Source: Brevibacillus laterosporus LMG 15441
GTDB lineage: Bacteria; Bacillota; Bacilli; Brevibacillales; Brevibacillaceae
Direction of reading: 5' to 3'
NCBI RefSeq assembly: GCF_000219535.2
Contig: NZ_CP007806.1
Coordinates: 3,196,501 to 3,260,500 of the forward strand
Length of the DNA stretch: 64,000 nt
In this document: positions 1 to 8,295 of the stretch, piece after piece
Layout: every line of letters starts with the position of its first letter
Numbering within the stretch: the first letter of the stretch is position 1
The notes under the pieces: generated by a model
The model's input: the letters and a program-made list of their open reading frames with translations, nothing else
Told to the model about the DNA's origin: nothing
The model's database searches: none
Translations under genes and position numbers: made by a program

Positions 1-1115
1 GAAAATCCATGGCTATGATAGGATTTATCATGACCCACCAGCTCAATATCTCCAAACGCGAGGGCAGTAGGTCCTCCTGTCGCTATATAAATCGCTTCCC
101 CCTGATCATCCAAGATAAGATGATGTAGCGTACCGCTTACCTGTAGACCAGAGCTGTACACACTAGTAGTGATTTGGCCACTATTGATTGCCTTATGCAA
201 GCTTTCAGTGCCACCAAGATGCACGGCCATTCTCTCTTTCATTTCAAGCACCGCTTCAATTAATTGATCAAAATCTCGACAAACAAACAATTGGGGCTGA
301 GGCTTGGTGATATCAAAATCAGTTTCTATACAAGCATCGAGTGAAAACGGGATTTTTTTAACCCCATCTGTTAAGCAGCTCATGCTTTCCCCAACAGAGG
401 ACAATAGCCCTGCTCCATAGATTTGGGGCTGATCAGCATCTCCAATTAAGCCATATTCGACTGTCCACCAATAGAGACGGGATAATTGAGTAGCTTCTGA
501 AACCTCCGTAACCGCCGCTGTTTTCCGAGCTAGGTCTTCTTCTGCTGCAAGCACTTGTTCTTCCGTAGCATTGATATCCTCTTTTACGATAGATAAATAG
601 CGAATCGACTCATATAACTCATAATCTGCCCGTGATGAAATGGCTTTAGAACCAATTTCTCCAAAAATTTTCAGATAGTCACGATATTTCTCGTCTTTAA
701 TGATTGGGGCATGCCCGGCAGCTTCATGAATGATATCAGGTGCAGGTGTATAAGCCACATGATCGTAAGTACGAATGTCACAAGCGATTGGAAGGATTTG
801 ATGAGCCTGAAAGTCAAAAAAGGAGACGGCTGGTATAAAACCATCGATACTTACTGCTCCCCAACCAATTTCCGATAAACACCGATTCATTTCACGAATA
901 TTCGGTATTTTTTCGATACTGATACCAGATGCTTGCAAGCCATCTAAGTAAGCGGTATGGGCTCTTTTCCCTAGGAAATGATAATTCTGACGCATAACGT
1001 ATCGCCAAACAGCTTGATCTATCGGTGTATACTTGTCATAGTCTTGGTCAACAACGAATTGCTTTAAATGAACAGGAATGTTGACCAATGAAAAATCAGA
1101 TTCAATGTGACTCAT
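1..1115 (-). CDS. phhA: Phenylalanine 4-monooxygenase (aromatic amino acid hydroxylase), 3' end beyond window
   Basis: This gene runs off the left edge; about 371 codons of its 5' part are visible. The family hydroxylates phenylalanine to tyrosine in the cytoplasm using tetrahydrobiopterin, O2 and non-haem iron. The translated sequence shows the iron-binding motif IIHEAAGHAP (two His) and, further on, WWTVEYGLIG, which carries the expected Glu ligand. The ATG at 1115 follows GGGAGGT at good spacing. The visible part continues well past the catalytic domain, consistent with the longer Bacillus-type form that has a C-terminal extension. The upstream 1116-1294 region has no gene. The family call is firm; the exact substrate is assumed from the family. 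Confidence 0.88.
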   Translation of the reverse strand, partial: MSHIESDFSLVNIPVHLKQFVVDQDYDKYTPIDQAVWRYVMRQNYHFLGKRAHTAYLDGLQASGISIEKIPNIREMNRCLSEIGWGAVSIDGFIPAVSFFDFQAHQILPIACDIRTYDHVAYTPAPDIIHEAAGHAPIIKDEKYRDYLKIFGEIGSKAISSRADYELYESIRYLSIVKEDINATEEQVLAAEEDLARKTAAVTEVSEATQLSRLYWWTVEYGLIGDADQPQIYGAGLLSSVGESMSCLTDGVKKIPFSLDACIETDFDITKPQPQLFVCRDFDQLIEAVLEMKERMAVHLGGTESLHKAINSGQITTSVYSSGLQVSGTLHHLILDDQGEAIYIATGGPTALAFGDIELVGHDKSYHSHGF

Positions 1116-1294
1116 AACTTTATACCTCCCTTAGCAAAATAACGATATTTCGGCAATAGAAAGCGCTATCATTATAAGATTTACTATAACATCTTTTGGT
1201 GGAAAATGGAGTAAAAAAGTTTGCCTATCAAACGCCCAATTCCTATGATACTGTAACGCAGCAAGCAAGGCATCTATGCTCGCATGTAAAATCA

Positions 1295-1328
1295 AGAACC
1301 CCAATCGATACATTCAGATTGGGGTTCT
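1295..1328 (-). terminator. Intrinsic terminator after the 1376-2284 gene
   Basis: A perfect 12-bp inverted repeat, AGAACCCCAATC and its complement with a 10-nt loop, lies just downstream of the leftward gene ending at 1376. On the minus strand it is followed by a T-rich stretch (TGATTTTA). Confidence 0.75.
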
Positions 1329-1375
1329 ATTTGTTTTGTCGCAATCCATATGTTCCCTTTGCATGAATGCTTTCG

Positions 1376-2284
1376 TTATTCCTTAGAGGAACGTCGATTT
1401 TGTTGTTGCTCTAGCATTACATCCATCAATAAATGATCCTGCAATTGATCCATCGGGTCGATGGTTAGCAAGGCTGAGACAGCAGCAAGCGCCGCACGTA
1501 CGGTCTGATAAGAAAAAAAGGCATCTCGCTCTTCTTCACTGTAGCTAGAAATATCGGCACTTTTAACCGGGTTAGGAAAATCCGCCTCCACTCCGGCCCT
1601 ATCCATGACGACCAATGCCTGCTTAATCGCTAAAATCGCTGCGCTCACGCTTAACGAGTATTCCTTACGCAGATCATCCCAAACTTCAAAAGCAGTGCGC
1701 TCTGTATGCTCTCCATTTAAGCGAGTTATCATGCCACGTTTCCTTCCCTCCTGCAATAGCCAATCGACTAAAATGTCTGGATGGGGTGGAAACGAGTAAT
1801 ACTGCAATCGCATTTCTAGCTCTGTAGGAAAATGGCGGGCAAATCGAGCATCCTCCAGCTTCATCTCATATCGCCTAGACGGATGGTTGGGTATCATAAC
1901 GTATACTATTCCATCGCGAATAGCCGTGATTTGTAGCTTTGTTCGGGCTGGTATGCGGGCTTGTGGTGCTTTTTCCCGTCGATAATTACCTGGAATTAAT
2001 TGCTCACCAAATAAATGATATTCTAAAGGTGCATCAATCCAAGGTATTGGTTCTCTTGTTTGGATTTGATACGTACCACTAAAAGTTATCCATTCGCTTG
2101 GTCGGTGCTGATAGCGAACCAATATCTGATGTTGCTCACACTCTGGCGCCACTTCTTCTTTATCTGCATCAACAGGATGGAGGCGATCATGTTGCAACAT
2201 GAATCCATCTTCTATGTCTAAACGCTCCAGTAATTCGCGTCTGGATACTCGCTCATAGCCGATGTGATAGATGTTTTTTTTCAA
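1376..2284 (-). CDS. Unrecognised protein, about 302 aa, TTG start preferred
   Basis: I do not recognise this family. The open frame extends upstream to 2377, but the first 31 codons overlap a terminator hairpin at 2346-2368. A TTG at 2284 preceded by GGGGGGT eight bases upstream is the better start, giving a protein beginning with KKNIYHIGYERVSRRELLER after the initiator. The protein is soluble and charged. The N-terminal half looks beta-rich. The C-terminal part ends in a hydrophobic helical stretch (SYQTVRAALAAVSALLTI) and a Gln/Asn/Arg-rich tail. It stands alone between two terminators, so it is probably transcribed by itself. No function can be assigned. Confidence 0.65.
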   Translation of the reverse strand: MKKNIYHIGYERVSRRELLERLDIEDGFMLQHDRLHPVDADKEEVAPECEQHQILVRYQHRPSEWITFSGTYQIQTREPIPWIDAPLEYHLFGEQLIPGNYRREKAPQARIPARTKLQITAIRDGIVYVMIPNHPSRRYEMKLEDARFARHFPTELEMRLQYYSFPPHPDILVDWLLQEGRKRGMITRLNGEHTERTAFEVWDDLRKEYSLSVSAAILAIKQALVVMDRAGVEADFPNPVKSADISSYSEEERDAFFSYQTVRAALAAVSALLTIDPMDQLQDHLLMDVMLEQQQNRRSSKE

Positions 2285-2345
2285 AATGATGTACCCCCCA
2301 TAATTACTCTTGTTCCTTGGAAATTCCATAGTGAACAGACTAGAA

Positions 2346-2368
2346 AAAGCGCCATGAACAGGCGCTTT
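2346..2368 (-). terminator. Intrinsic terminator at the end of the thi operon
   Basis: AAAGCGCC and GGCGCTTT form an 8-bp perfect stem with a 7-nt loop, followed on the minus strand by TTCTAG. It sits 26 bp past the stop of the thiY remnant and inside the over-extended N-terminus of the next open frame. Confidence 0.72.
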
Positions 2369-2393
2369 CTCATTCATTTCTTCTTATTATACA

Positions 2394-2768
2394 TTATTTT
2401 ACTACTGGAAGAATCTCCTGAGCTGAGAAAGTCTTAGAAATGAGCTTCTTAGTAGCCATCCAGTCAATGACCTCCTGCCATTGGGCTGTATCCTGACTAC
2501 CAAAAGGTTGACCCTTAGCATCCATCAAAGGAAGTAAGACCTTCAGGCTTTTGTGTTCAATCTCTCTATCTAAAGGAAATTCTGTGGCTTCATGCTGTAA
2601 AAGTGCTTCCAGTGCTTCTTTCGGATGAGAAGCAACATAAGCCTGCCCTTTTTGTATCGCTTGCTGGAAGCGTTCTAGCGCCTCCCGTTTTTTTGTTGCC
2701 GTCTGATCACTTGTGACCAACACCAATTCATAATAGCTGGGTACACCATCATCAGTCAATCTAAACAA
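2394..2768 (-). pseudogene. thiY remnant: C-terminal part of a thiamin-precursor substrate-binding protein
   Basis: The 124-residue frame matches only the C-terminal third of NMT1/ThiY-type binding proteins. Its pattern YYELVLVTSDQ, then AYVASHPKEALEALLQ, then WQEVIDWMATKKLI parallels YYTPVLITNEK, YAGKHPEEAASILLK and WQGYSDWMVEHQLL of the intact ThiY at 27534-28562. The signal peptide and the first lobe are absent. The frame begins at a TTG within the 3' end of the truncated thiX remnant, in a different reading frame. The remnant can hardly bind a ligand or be exported. It probably arose by a deletion that removed the end of thiX and the start of thiY. Confidence 0.8.
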
Positions 2769-3094
2769 ACGAACAGGAACATGATCTTTTTCATTTTCTC
2801 ATTAAGATGCATGCATATGGCAATTCCTGTCCCTACGATTATAGAGATCACTAGTCCTAGCAACGCTTCCTGTAATGTAATCCACAGATGTGTCGTCAAT
2901 AACTGATTGCGTAGCTCCCAGAGCGCAACGGCAATAAGAGAAGGCGCTGGCAAAATGAATGCAGGTAGCTCAAGCAAGCGACAACTTGCTTCCCATAACA
3001 GGAGGAAAGTACCTACGGAAGCGAGAACCCATCCGATATGCCGATTCTTTTTCCAGACCTCCTGTGTGACTTTTTGCCCCCCTTTCCATTGCAT
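2756..3094 (-). pseudogene. thiX remnant: N-terminal part of a thiamin-precursor ABC permease
   Basis: The frame starts at the ATG that overlaps the tenA stop (TAATG) and encodes about 112 residues. It carries the first membrane segments of a BPD-type permease (GWVLASVGTFLLLWEAS, then FILPAPSLIAVALWELRNQL and HLWITLQEALLGLVISIIVG). These parallel the N-terminus of the intact ThiX at 28888-29658. The sequence then runs into a short unrelated tail (MFLFVCLD) and stops. The remaining membrane segments and the EAA loop that contacts the ATPase are missing. With the adjoining thiY remnant this marks an internal deletion at about 2760-2800. The product is not expected to function. Confidence 0.8.
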
Positions 3095-3783
3095 TACGGC
3101 CATGTCTGTTCTAGATAAGCCATATCCCAAAATAAATACTCCATTTTGCAAGCAGCGATAAAATGCTGTTTCATCCGAGCAAGCTCCTGTTTGTTACTGT
3201 CACGGGCAATTTCATTAAGTACACCTTTCAGCCAGTCCGTCGAGTTGGCAAATTCATCAGAACTATACATCCGCACCCACTCGCCATACTGCGGATGATC
3301 GATTACCCCCGTTTTTTGTGCTAATCTTTTCCCAATTTCCTGATAGCTCCACATGCATGGAAGCAAAGCACTCAGTCCTTCTCCTAAGCTACCTTGGTGA
3401 GCGATCTGTAGCATATAGCTTGTATAGGCAAGCATGACGAATGATGGTTCGGCCGTTTCTAATTCACTTTGGGAAATGCCTAGTCGTTGAGCGTATCCCC
3501 GATGCAAGGACATCTCCTCTTGTAGTGTTGATGTCATGATTTGGGCAAATCGACCGCTCCAGTCTAAACGCGCTGTCTTAACGCTCGCAATCGCAAATAG
3601 TTTTGCATATTCCTGTAAAAAGAGATAATCCTGTTTCATGTAATGGATAAATGCAGAGATCGGTAAATTCCCATTAGCAATGCCAGTAATGAAAGGATGA
3701 AGATGCGTCTTTTCCCAAATCGGCTTTGCTTCTGCGTATAAAAGCTCTGTAAAAGAAGCGATTTCTATTTCTCGCGTATTCAT
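3094..3783 (-). CDS. tenA: Aminopyrimidine aminohydrolase TenA (thiaminase II family)
   Basis: TenA salvages degraded thiamin by hydrolysing aminopyrimidine to HMP in the cytoplasm. The protein has the normal length of 229 residues. It contains the catalytic Cys in LLPCMWSYQEIG and the late catalytic Glu in KMEYLFWDMAY. The YMKQDYLFL motif near residue 50 is typical of the family. It is the last intact gene of the riboswitch-controlled thi operon, 27 bp after thiE. It is followed with TAATG overlap by the broken transporter. Pairing of TenA with a ThiXYZ importer for formylaminopyrimidine is known in Bacillus, which explains the remnant next door. Confidence 0.92.
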   Translation of the reverse strand: MNTREIEIASFTELLYAEAKPIWEKTHLHPFITGIANGNLPISAFIHYMKQDYLFLQEYAKLFAIASVKTARLDWSGRFAQIMTSTLQEEMSLHRGYAQRLGISQSELETAEPSFVMLAYTSYMLQIAHQGSLGEGLSALLPCMWSYQEIGKRLAQKTGVIDHPQYGEWVRMYSSDEFANSTDWLKGVLNEIARDSNKQELARMKQHFIAACKMEYLFWDMAYLEQTWP

Positions 3784-3810
3784 CGGCGTACAGCCTCCTT
3801 TTATGCGAAC

Positions 3811-4494
3811 TCATGTATAATTATGATTTTTATGAACATGGTAAATAAAATCCTGAACGGCTTTTTTGGTATCAGGTGCTTGTGTAATAGCTGAAATGAC
3901 CGCGATAGCATCGGCTCCATTTTTTCGCAAGCAACTTACATGTTCTGGCTTAATTCCACCTATAGCCACAATGGGGTACCCTCCTACAAATTTGCGAATA
4001 GCGGAAAGTCCATTGGGGCCGATTGGCTTCCCAGCATCCGTTTTACTTTTCGATGTATACATAGGCCCTACCCCTAAATAATCAGCTCCATATGTAAGAG
4101 CGATCCGAGCTTCCTCTATATTGCCGGCTGATATTCCAATGATCATCTCAGGAGGAACTAATTGTTTAACCTGGGCAAACGGCATATCCTCATGTCCTAC
4201 ATGCACCCCGTCAGCCTGAACCTTGCAAGCCAAGCTCACATCATCATTAATCAGAAAAATGGCATCGTATGTATGACATAGCTTTTTCATACGGATCGCA
4301 ATTTGCTCTCTTTGAATCGCATCGCTGATGGAGCCTGCTCCTTTTTCCCGCCACTGAACGCATCCGACTCCCGCTTGAAGTGCCTCTGTCAAGATACGAA
4401 ACATGTTTTCAACGGAGTTCCCGCAATCTTGACTACCTATTACTAAATAGATACTCCACTTTTGAGATAAAAGAGCGAGACGAGCCAGCTTCAT
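3811..4494 (-). CDS. thiE: Thiamine-phosphate synthase ThiE
   Basis: ThiE joins HMP-pyrophosphate and the thiazole phosphate to form thiamin phosphate. The 227-residue protein shows the TIM-barrel signatures: [10 protein letters not shown], the phosphate/Mg motif [42 protein letters not shown] and [10 protein letters not shown]. The pyrophosphate loop [10 protein letters not shown] distinguishes it from its paralogue TenI in the same operon. The start overlaps the thiG stop by 4 bp (ATGA), indicating translational coupling. Confidence 0.93.
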   Translation of the reverse strand: MKLARLALLSQKWSIYLVIGSQDCGNSVENMFRILTEALQAGVGCVQWREKGAGSISDAIQREQIAIRMKKLCHTYDAIFLINDDVSLACKVQADGVHVGHEDMPFAQVKQLVPPEMIIGISAGNIEEARIALTYGADYLGVGPMYTSKSKTDAGKPIGPNGLSAIRKFVGGYPIVAIGGIKPEHVSCLRKNGADAIAVISAITQAPDTKKAVQDFIYHVHKNHNYT

Positions 4495-5267
4495 GTCAGC
4501 ATTCCTTCTATCGGACTACTAGCACAAGCATAGCGTTTTCGAGGAATGCGTCCTGCTAAAAAGCCTTTTCGTCCAGCCTGAATCGCTAGCTTCATTGCTT
4601 CTGCCATTCGTATAGGGTCGTTTGCTAACGCAACTGCTGTATTTAATAATACGCCGTCTGCACCTAGCTCCATCGCTTGCGTCGCATCTGAGGGTGAACC
4701 AATTCCAGCATCTACAATGACGGGAACTGTCGCCTCTTCGATCATGATGCTAAGGTTCAGAGGATTAAGAATACCTTGACCAGAGCCAATTGGGGAGGCA
4801 CCGGGCATTACAGCATGAACGCCTACTTCTTGTAGCTTTCGCGCGAGAATGGGATCATCATTGGTGTAGGTTAAAACAGTGAAGCCTTCTTCCACCAATA
4901 AAGCAGATGCTCGCAGAGTTTCTATTGGATCGGGCAGTAACGTTTTTTGGTCTGCAATTACTTCCACTTTAATCATGTCGCATAATCCGCTCGCTTTTGC
5001 TAAACGTGCAATACGTACAGCCTCCTCTGCGGTGGTTGCTCCTGCTGTATTGGGGAGCAGTGTATACGCTGAGAGGTCAAGCGATTCTAAAAAGATAGGC
5101 TCGTTTACTTTTTCCAAATTTAAACGACGTACCGCAAATGTGATAATTTGCGCTTCAGAGATCGTTACTGCTGCTCGCTGAATTTCCAAATCACGAAATT
5201 TCCCGGTACCAATTAAAAAACGTGAGCTAAATTCATACTCTCCAATTCGTAAAGTCGTATCCGTCAT
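4491..5267 (-). CDS. thiG: Thiazole synthase ThiG
   Basis: ThiG condenses deoxyxylulose phosphate, dehydroglycine and ThiS-thiocarboxylate to make the thiazole of thiamin. The 258-residue protein has the usual length and signatures: [10 protein letters not shown] near the N-terminus, a conserved Lys in MIKVEVI that would form the imine with the sugar, [23 protein letters not shown], and [27 protein letters not shown]. It begins 3 bp after thiS. Dehydroglycine must come from glycine oxidase ThiO or from ThiH, and neither gene is present in this operon. Confidence 0.95.
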   Translation of the reverse strand: MTDTTLRIGEYEFSSRFLIGTGKFRDLEIQRAAVTISEAQIITFAVRRLNLEKVNEPIFLESLDLSAYTLLPNTAGATTAEEAVRIARLAKASGLCDMIKVEVIADQKTLLPDPIETLRASALLVEEGFTVLTYTNDDPILARKLQEVGVHAVMPGASPIGSGQGILNPLNLSIMIEEATVPVIVDAGIGSPSDATQAMELGADGVLLNTAVALANDPIRMAEAMKLAIQAGRKGFLAGRIPRKRYACASSPIEGMLT

Positions 5268-5270
5268 CGA

Positions 5271-5486
5271 TTATCCTCCTCCAACAAAATGAACTATTTC
5301 TATGCGATCCCCATCCATTATGGCTGTATGGGCATAGCTGGAACGATCAAGGATGATTTGGTTGTGCTCAACAACCACTATTCTTTGCTCCAATCCATAA
5401 TGAACAAGCAATTGCTCCACTGTCGTATCTTTTTCTACACTTGTTGCTTTCCCATTAACCTGAATCTGTACTGTGCTAGCGTGCAA
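5271..5486 (-). CDS. thiS: Sulfur-carrier protein ThiS
   Basis: ThiS is a small ubiquitin-fold sulfur carrier whose C-terminal glycine is adenylated and thiocarboxylated. The 71-residue product ends in VHFVGGG, giving the required Gly-Gly terminus. It begins with a beta-strand QIQVNGKA typical of the fold, and is directly followed by thiG. The activating enzyme ThiF is not encoded nearby. The 88-bp gap between tenI and thiS is where thiO sits in several bacilli, but no gene fits there. Confidence 0.9.
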   Translation of the reverse strand: MHASTVQIQVNGKATSVEKDTTVEQLLVHYGLEQRIVVVEHNQIILDRSSYAHTAIMDGDRIEIVHFVGGG

Positions 5487-5574
5487 AAACGGTCACCTCG
5501 TTTCTTGTGTGATTGTTTTTTCGCCTATCTTTTCCAGCGTTTGGCGTAGCCTAAGCAAAAATCGAATAGAGTAG

Positions 5575-6264
5575 CTACTGGATAGCATTTTCTGCTGTTT
5601 TATCAAGCTGATCACGGTACTCTTTCATCCTTTCTTGCGGTTGTGCTGACTGCATGATCCCCGACATTACAGCAATACCATCCGCTCCAGCCGCTATCAC
5701 GTCCTTAACACGATGCGGAGTTATGCCACCTATCGCAAGTAGTGAGATACTAGGAGCTAACAGTTTCCGCATTCGCGTTACAAAGGGAAGACCACGCGGT
5801 TCTACGCCGGGCTTACATTCCGTCACAAAGACATGCCCCGCTATCACAAAGGTTGGAGGACGGCTTGGTACGAAATTATGTTCTGTCAATGAATCGTACT
5901 GGTCAGAGGGTTGTAACGATTGTACCGACAAGCATTCCTGATCGTTATGAACCGAACAACCCAGCAATTGATGGGAGGCCAGCATACGACCTGCCAAGCT
6001 GGCATGCAGACTTTGCTGTCCAAGCTGTACACCGCCGCAATGATAAGTCATTGCTACATCCACACGGTCATTTACGATGATTCGGTCCCTTGGAAAAACA
6101 TCCGACAAGAGCCTGATCCATTCAGCTAATTCCCTTGCTGTCCGCTGCTTTTCCCGAATGTGTAGATAATCTACTCCTGCTTGGTCTGCCTTCTCTATAA
6201 TGGGCAACACTTCTCTGAGAGCTTGACGCCCTGTGGTAATGAGATGAAGGGAGCGTGCTCGCAA
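5575..6264 (-). CDS. tenI: Thiazole tautomerase TenI, TTG start
   Basis: TenI aromatises the thiazole tautomer released by ThiG. It is a ThiE paralogue but carries the diagnostic AGHVFVTECKPGVEPRGLPF segment with the catalytic His, plus LLAIGGITPHR and GADGIAVMSGIM. The open frame extends upstream to 6357, but I prefer the TTG at 6264. It is preceded by AAAGGAG at 7-nt spacing and gives an N-terminus (RARSLHLITTGRQ) that matches the family start. This yields 229 residues and a leader free of upstream coding sequence. It is the first gene after the TPP riboswitch and two tandem terminators. Confidence 0.88.
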   Translation of the reverse strand: MRARSLHLITTGRQALREVLPIIEKADQAGVDYLHIREKQRTARELAEWIRLLSDVFPRDRIIVNDRVDVAMTYHCGGVQLGQQSLHASLAGRMLASHQLLGCSVHNDQECLSVQSLQPSDQYDSLTEHNFVPSRPPTFVIAGHVFVTECKPGVEPRGLPFVTRMRKLLAPSISLLAIGGITPHRVKDVIAAGADGIAVMSGIMQSAQPQERMKEYRDQLDKTAENAIQ

Positions 6265-6377
6265 AAATTCAACTCCTTTCGCAAAAACATTCGCATATGC
6301 CTTGTTTCTTGTTGTTTGAAACGAACCTCTATAGCTGACCGATCTAGTTGGGACCATTCATGGCCTGACATCAAAAA

Positions 6378-6424
6378 AGCCTCCGCTGTCTTTTCGGATA
6401 GTACCGAAATAGATAGCGGAGGCT
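6378..6424 (-). terminator. Second terminator in the tenI leader
   Basis: AGCCTCCGCT and its exact complement (10 bp) enclose an inner TTTCGG/CCGAAA stem. The hairpin is followed on the minus strand by TTTTTT. It lies between the riboswitch and tenI and would block expression unless antiterminated or bypassed by another promoter. Confidence 0.78.
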
Positions 6425-6520
6425 AAGCTGAACTAGCTGTTCGTAAGCTGATAATCTTTAGTAGCTTACTGCTTTTTTGATCCATACTGTAAACAGCTAC
6501 AGGTTGTTTTTTATAAAAAG

Positions 6521-6543
6521 AAAAACCACCCGTAGCGGATGGT
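6521..6543 (-). terminator. Riboswitch expression-platform terminator
   Basis: AAACCATCCG and CGGGTGGTTT form a 10-bp stem (one G-U pair) with a 3-nt loop, then TTTTTCTTTTT on the minus strand. Its place about 45 nt after the TPP aptamer fits a transcription-attenuating platform. Confidence 0.8.
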
Positions 6544-6589
6544 TTCGTATGCATCTGAAAGAACAAAGTTATCTTCACTCTGTTCTCGG

Positions 6590-6688
6590 TTGCCCTCTTC
6601 CTCCGCCGGTATTAACCAGATCAGGTTCAACGGTCAGTAACGCATCGTGTTACAATCTCAGCCGACAGCTCGGCCCCCGCTCGGTACA
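6590..6688 (-). promoter_or_regulatory. TPP riboswitch upstream of tenI-thiSGE-tenA
   Basis: The minus strand carries the conserved thi-box elements in order: GCGGGGGCC, GGCTGAGATTG, then TTGAACCTGATCTGGTTAAT and the closing GCGGAGGAAGAGGG. TPP binding should lead to termination at the hairpin at 6521-6543. The aptamer family (THI element) is well established; the ON/OFF logic is inferred from the following hairpins. Confidence 0.93.
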
Positions 6689-6715
6689 AAGTTATAAAGT
6701 TTTGAATTCGCTTTT

Positions 6716-6744
6716 ACAGTACCACGTCACTACTTATTTGTAAA
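6716..6744 (-). promoter_or_regulatory. Candidate sigma-A promoter for the thi operon
   Basis: On the minus strand TTTACA (-35) is separated by 17 bp from TACTGT (-10), about 30 bp upstream of the TPP aptamer. The -10 element is imperfect. Confidence 0.45.
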
Positions 6745-6806
6745 CAGATAGATTTTCTTTAGAAAAATTCTCGTTCATTGTTCACACCAGATCATTCTGC
6801 CTCGTA

Positions 6807-7163
6807 TCAGTGTGTAATCATTCCCTTATTCATTGCCTGCATACACTCTTCTAACCATCCCAGAGCCTTGGCCTGCTCCGGTACTTCTCTTACTTCCCGA
6901 TATGCTTGTTCTACCAGCTTTTTTACTAAAAACAAACTGGAGAAATCTAAAGCCATCACCACTTGTTTAGGCGGCTGCGTCTGTTCTTTTAAAGCCTCAA
7001 CGCCATCTAATAAAATCGCCGCTGTCTTCTCAGCCACCTCATTTAGTTGCTCATGCTGTCTTAATTCATCGTAAAAACTATCATACAAACGGCACAAGAT
7101 TAAAAATGCTTGTGTGCTAAGAACTACTTCGTTTGCATGTAGGTGCATCATTGAGTCTTCCAC
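6807..7163 (-). CDS. Unrecognised helical protein, about 118 aa
   Basis: I do not recognise a family. A GTG at 7163 with GGAGG seven bases upstream is preferred over the upstream frame start at 7187. The product is predicted to be mostly alpha-helical (QAFLILCRLYDSFYDELRQ, EVAEKTAAILLDGVEALKEQ). It has no signal peptide or membrane segment. It is separated from the thi leader by about 60 bp and is transcribed in the same direction, so it could sit upstream of the thi promoter as its own unit. No function is proposed. Confidence 0.6.
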   Translation of the reverse strand: MEDSMMHLHANEVVLSTQAFLILCRLYDSFYDELRQHEQLNEVAEKTAAILLDGVEALKEQTQPPKQVVMALDFSSLFLVKKLVEQAYREVREVPEQAKALGWLEECMQAMNKGMITH

Positions 7164-7335
7164 AAGTATGCCTCCGTCTCTTCCCATCTATCTGCCGTAG
7201 ATTTATTTTTATTATAGCATGAATGTTTCCTCTAGGTGGCATTTTGCCCAGTTCTAGCCTTGCCATACTGTACATTGAATACAAATCAAAATAATCGTTC
7301 TATTACAAAAATAACATTTTTCATGTATACAATCA

Positions 7336-7367
7336 AAGTCCCCTTCTCTCTCTAGAAAGGGGACCTT
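7336..7367 (-). terminator. Terminator of the 7384-7497 small gene
   Basis: AAGTCCCCTT and AAGGGGACCTT form a 10-bp stem just past the stop of the small minus-strand gene. The T-tract on the minus strand is short (TTTGATTGT). Confidence 0.6.
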
Positions 7368-7383
7368 GCTGTTTTACACACAT

Positions 7384-7497
7384 TTATGCTTTATGCGTAT
7401 TTCCATTATCGCGAATGTTACTGTTTTGGTCATTGGTATCTAGCGTTTTCCCTCTGTTTTTCGCCTTGTTTTTAGATTTGTTGTTCTTGCTGGACAT
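7384..7497 (-). CDS. Small basic hydrophilic protein, 37 aa
   Basis: An ATG at 7497 is preceded by GGGAGGTGA at 8-nt spacing, a very strong ribosome-binding site. The 37-residue product starts MSSKNNKSKNKAKNRG and ends NTHKA. It is rich in Lys, Asn and Asp and has no hydrophobic segment. A terminator follows immediately, so this is a compact, complete gene. Size and composition recall the minor acid-soluble spore proteins of bacilli, but I cannot match it to a named one. Being a real gene rests on the ribosome-binding site and the terminator; the spore idea is only a guess. Confidence 0.6.
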   Translation of the reverse strand: MSSKNNKSKNKAKNRGKTLDTNDQNSNIRDNGNTHKA

Positions 7498-7701
7498 GGT
7501 TTGACTCACCTCCCGATTGTTCGGCTTAGTTTCCCCGATGTGAGTGAAAGTTACACATGGAGGTGGATTTCTCTCCCCTAAATCATCCAGTTATCAACGT
7601 ACAGCACTCCTAAAAAATGAGTTGCTTCTCTGCTGAATACCTTTTAATCTGATGATAGAAAAAAGGATTCAGAACTTTCACATAGATAAGGGGCCAATTA
7701 C

Positions 7702-8295
7702 ATGCTTGTTATTACTCCCATTCCACTACAAGGAACTTTCGTGGTACTCGAACCGCTACAGCCAGAACACGAAGCAGAGCTTCAGCAGGTCGGAAGCTTT
7801 CCCGAAATTTGGACCTTTTTACCGAAGGCAATGGTTACAAATGAGGACTGGAAAGCCTATTTTAAAAAAGCATACGATGCAAAGGATGCAGGAGTAGAAT
7901 TTCCTTTTATCATTAGGGAACGTTCCTCCCAACGCATTATTGGTACTACTCGTTTTATGAATATTTCAAGTAAGGATGATCACTTAGAAATTGGTTCAAC
8001 CTGGCTTACTCCACGCGTATGGAAATCAGGCGTGAATACGGAATGTAAATATTTGTTGCTAAGCCATTGCTTTGAACATCTCGGATGCGTTCGCGTTCAA
8101 ATTAAAACCGATTCTCGCAACGAAAACTCACAACGAGCTATTCGGCGAATCGGGGCTACCTATGAGGGCACGCTCCGCAAGCATATGCGTCTGGCCAATG
8201 GTTATGTCCGTGATACTGCTATGTTTTCGATCATTGATTCAGAATGGCCTCAGGTAAAAGAGAAGCTGGCCCTTATGATGCAACGTTACTCATAG
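7702..8295 (+). CDS. GNAT-family N-acetyltransferase (RimJ/RimL type)
   Basis: The 197-residue protein belongs to the GNAT acyl-CoA transferases that modify ribosomal proteins or small amines. It opens with GTFVVLEPLQPEHEAEL, typical of the RimJ/RimL branch. The central strand and acetyl-CoA segment are FPFIIRERSSQRIIGTTRF and LEIGSTWLTPRVWKSGVNTE. The C-terminal part has RVQIKTDSRNENSQRAIRRIGATYEG, the usual Asn-containing helix and GA.YEG motif. No neighbour reveals the substrate. It reads rightward and seems monocistronic. Confidence 0.85.
   Translation: MLVITPIPLQGTFVVLEPLQPEHEAELQQVGSFPEIWTFLPKAMVTNEDWKAYFKKAYDAKDAGVEFPFIIRERSSQRIIGTTRFMNISSKDDHLEIGSTWLTPRVWKSGVNTECKYLLLSHCFEHLGCVRVQIKTDSRNENSQRAIRRIGATYEGTLRKHMRLANGYVRDTAMFSIIDSEWPQVKEKLALMMQRYS

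Noticed and set aside
1131-1313. 60-codon minus-strand frame between the hydroxylase and its neighbour
   Set aside because: It runs through the terminator at 1295-1328, has no ribosome-binding site and shows no family features.
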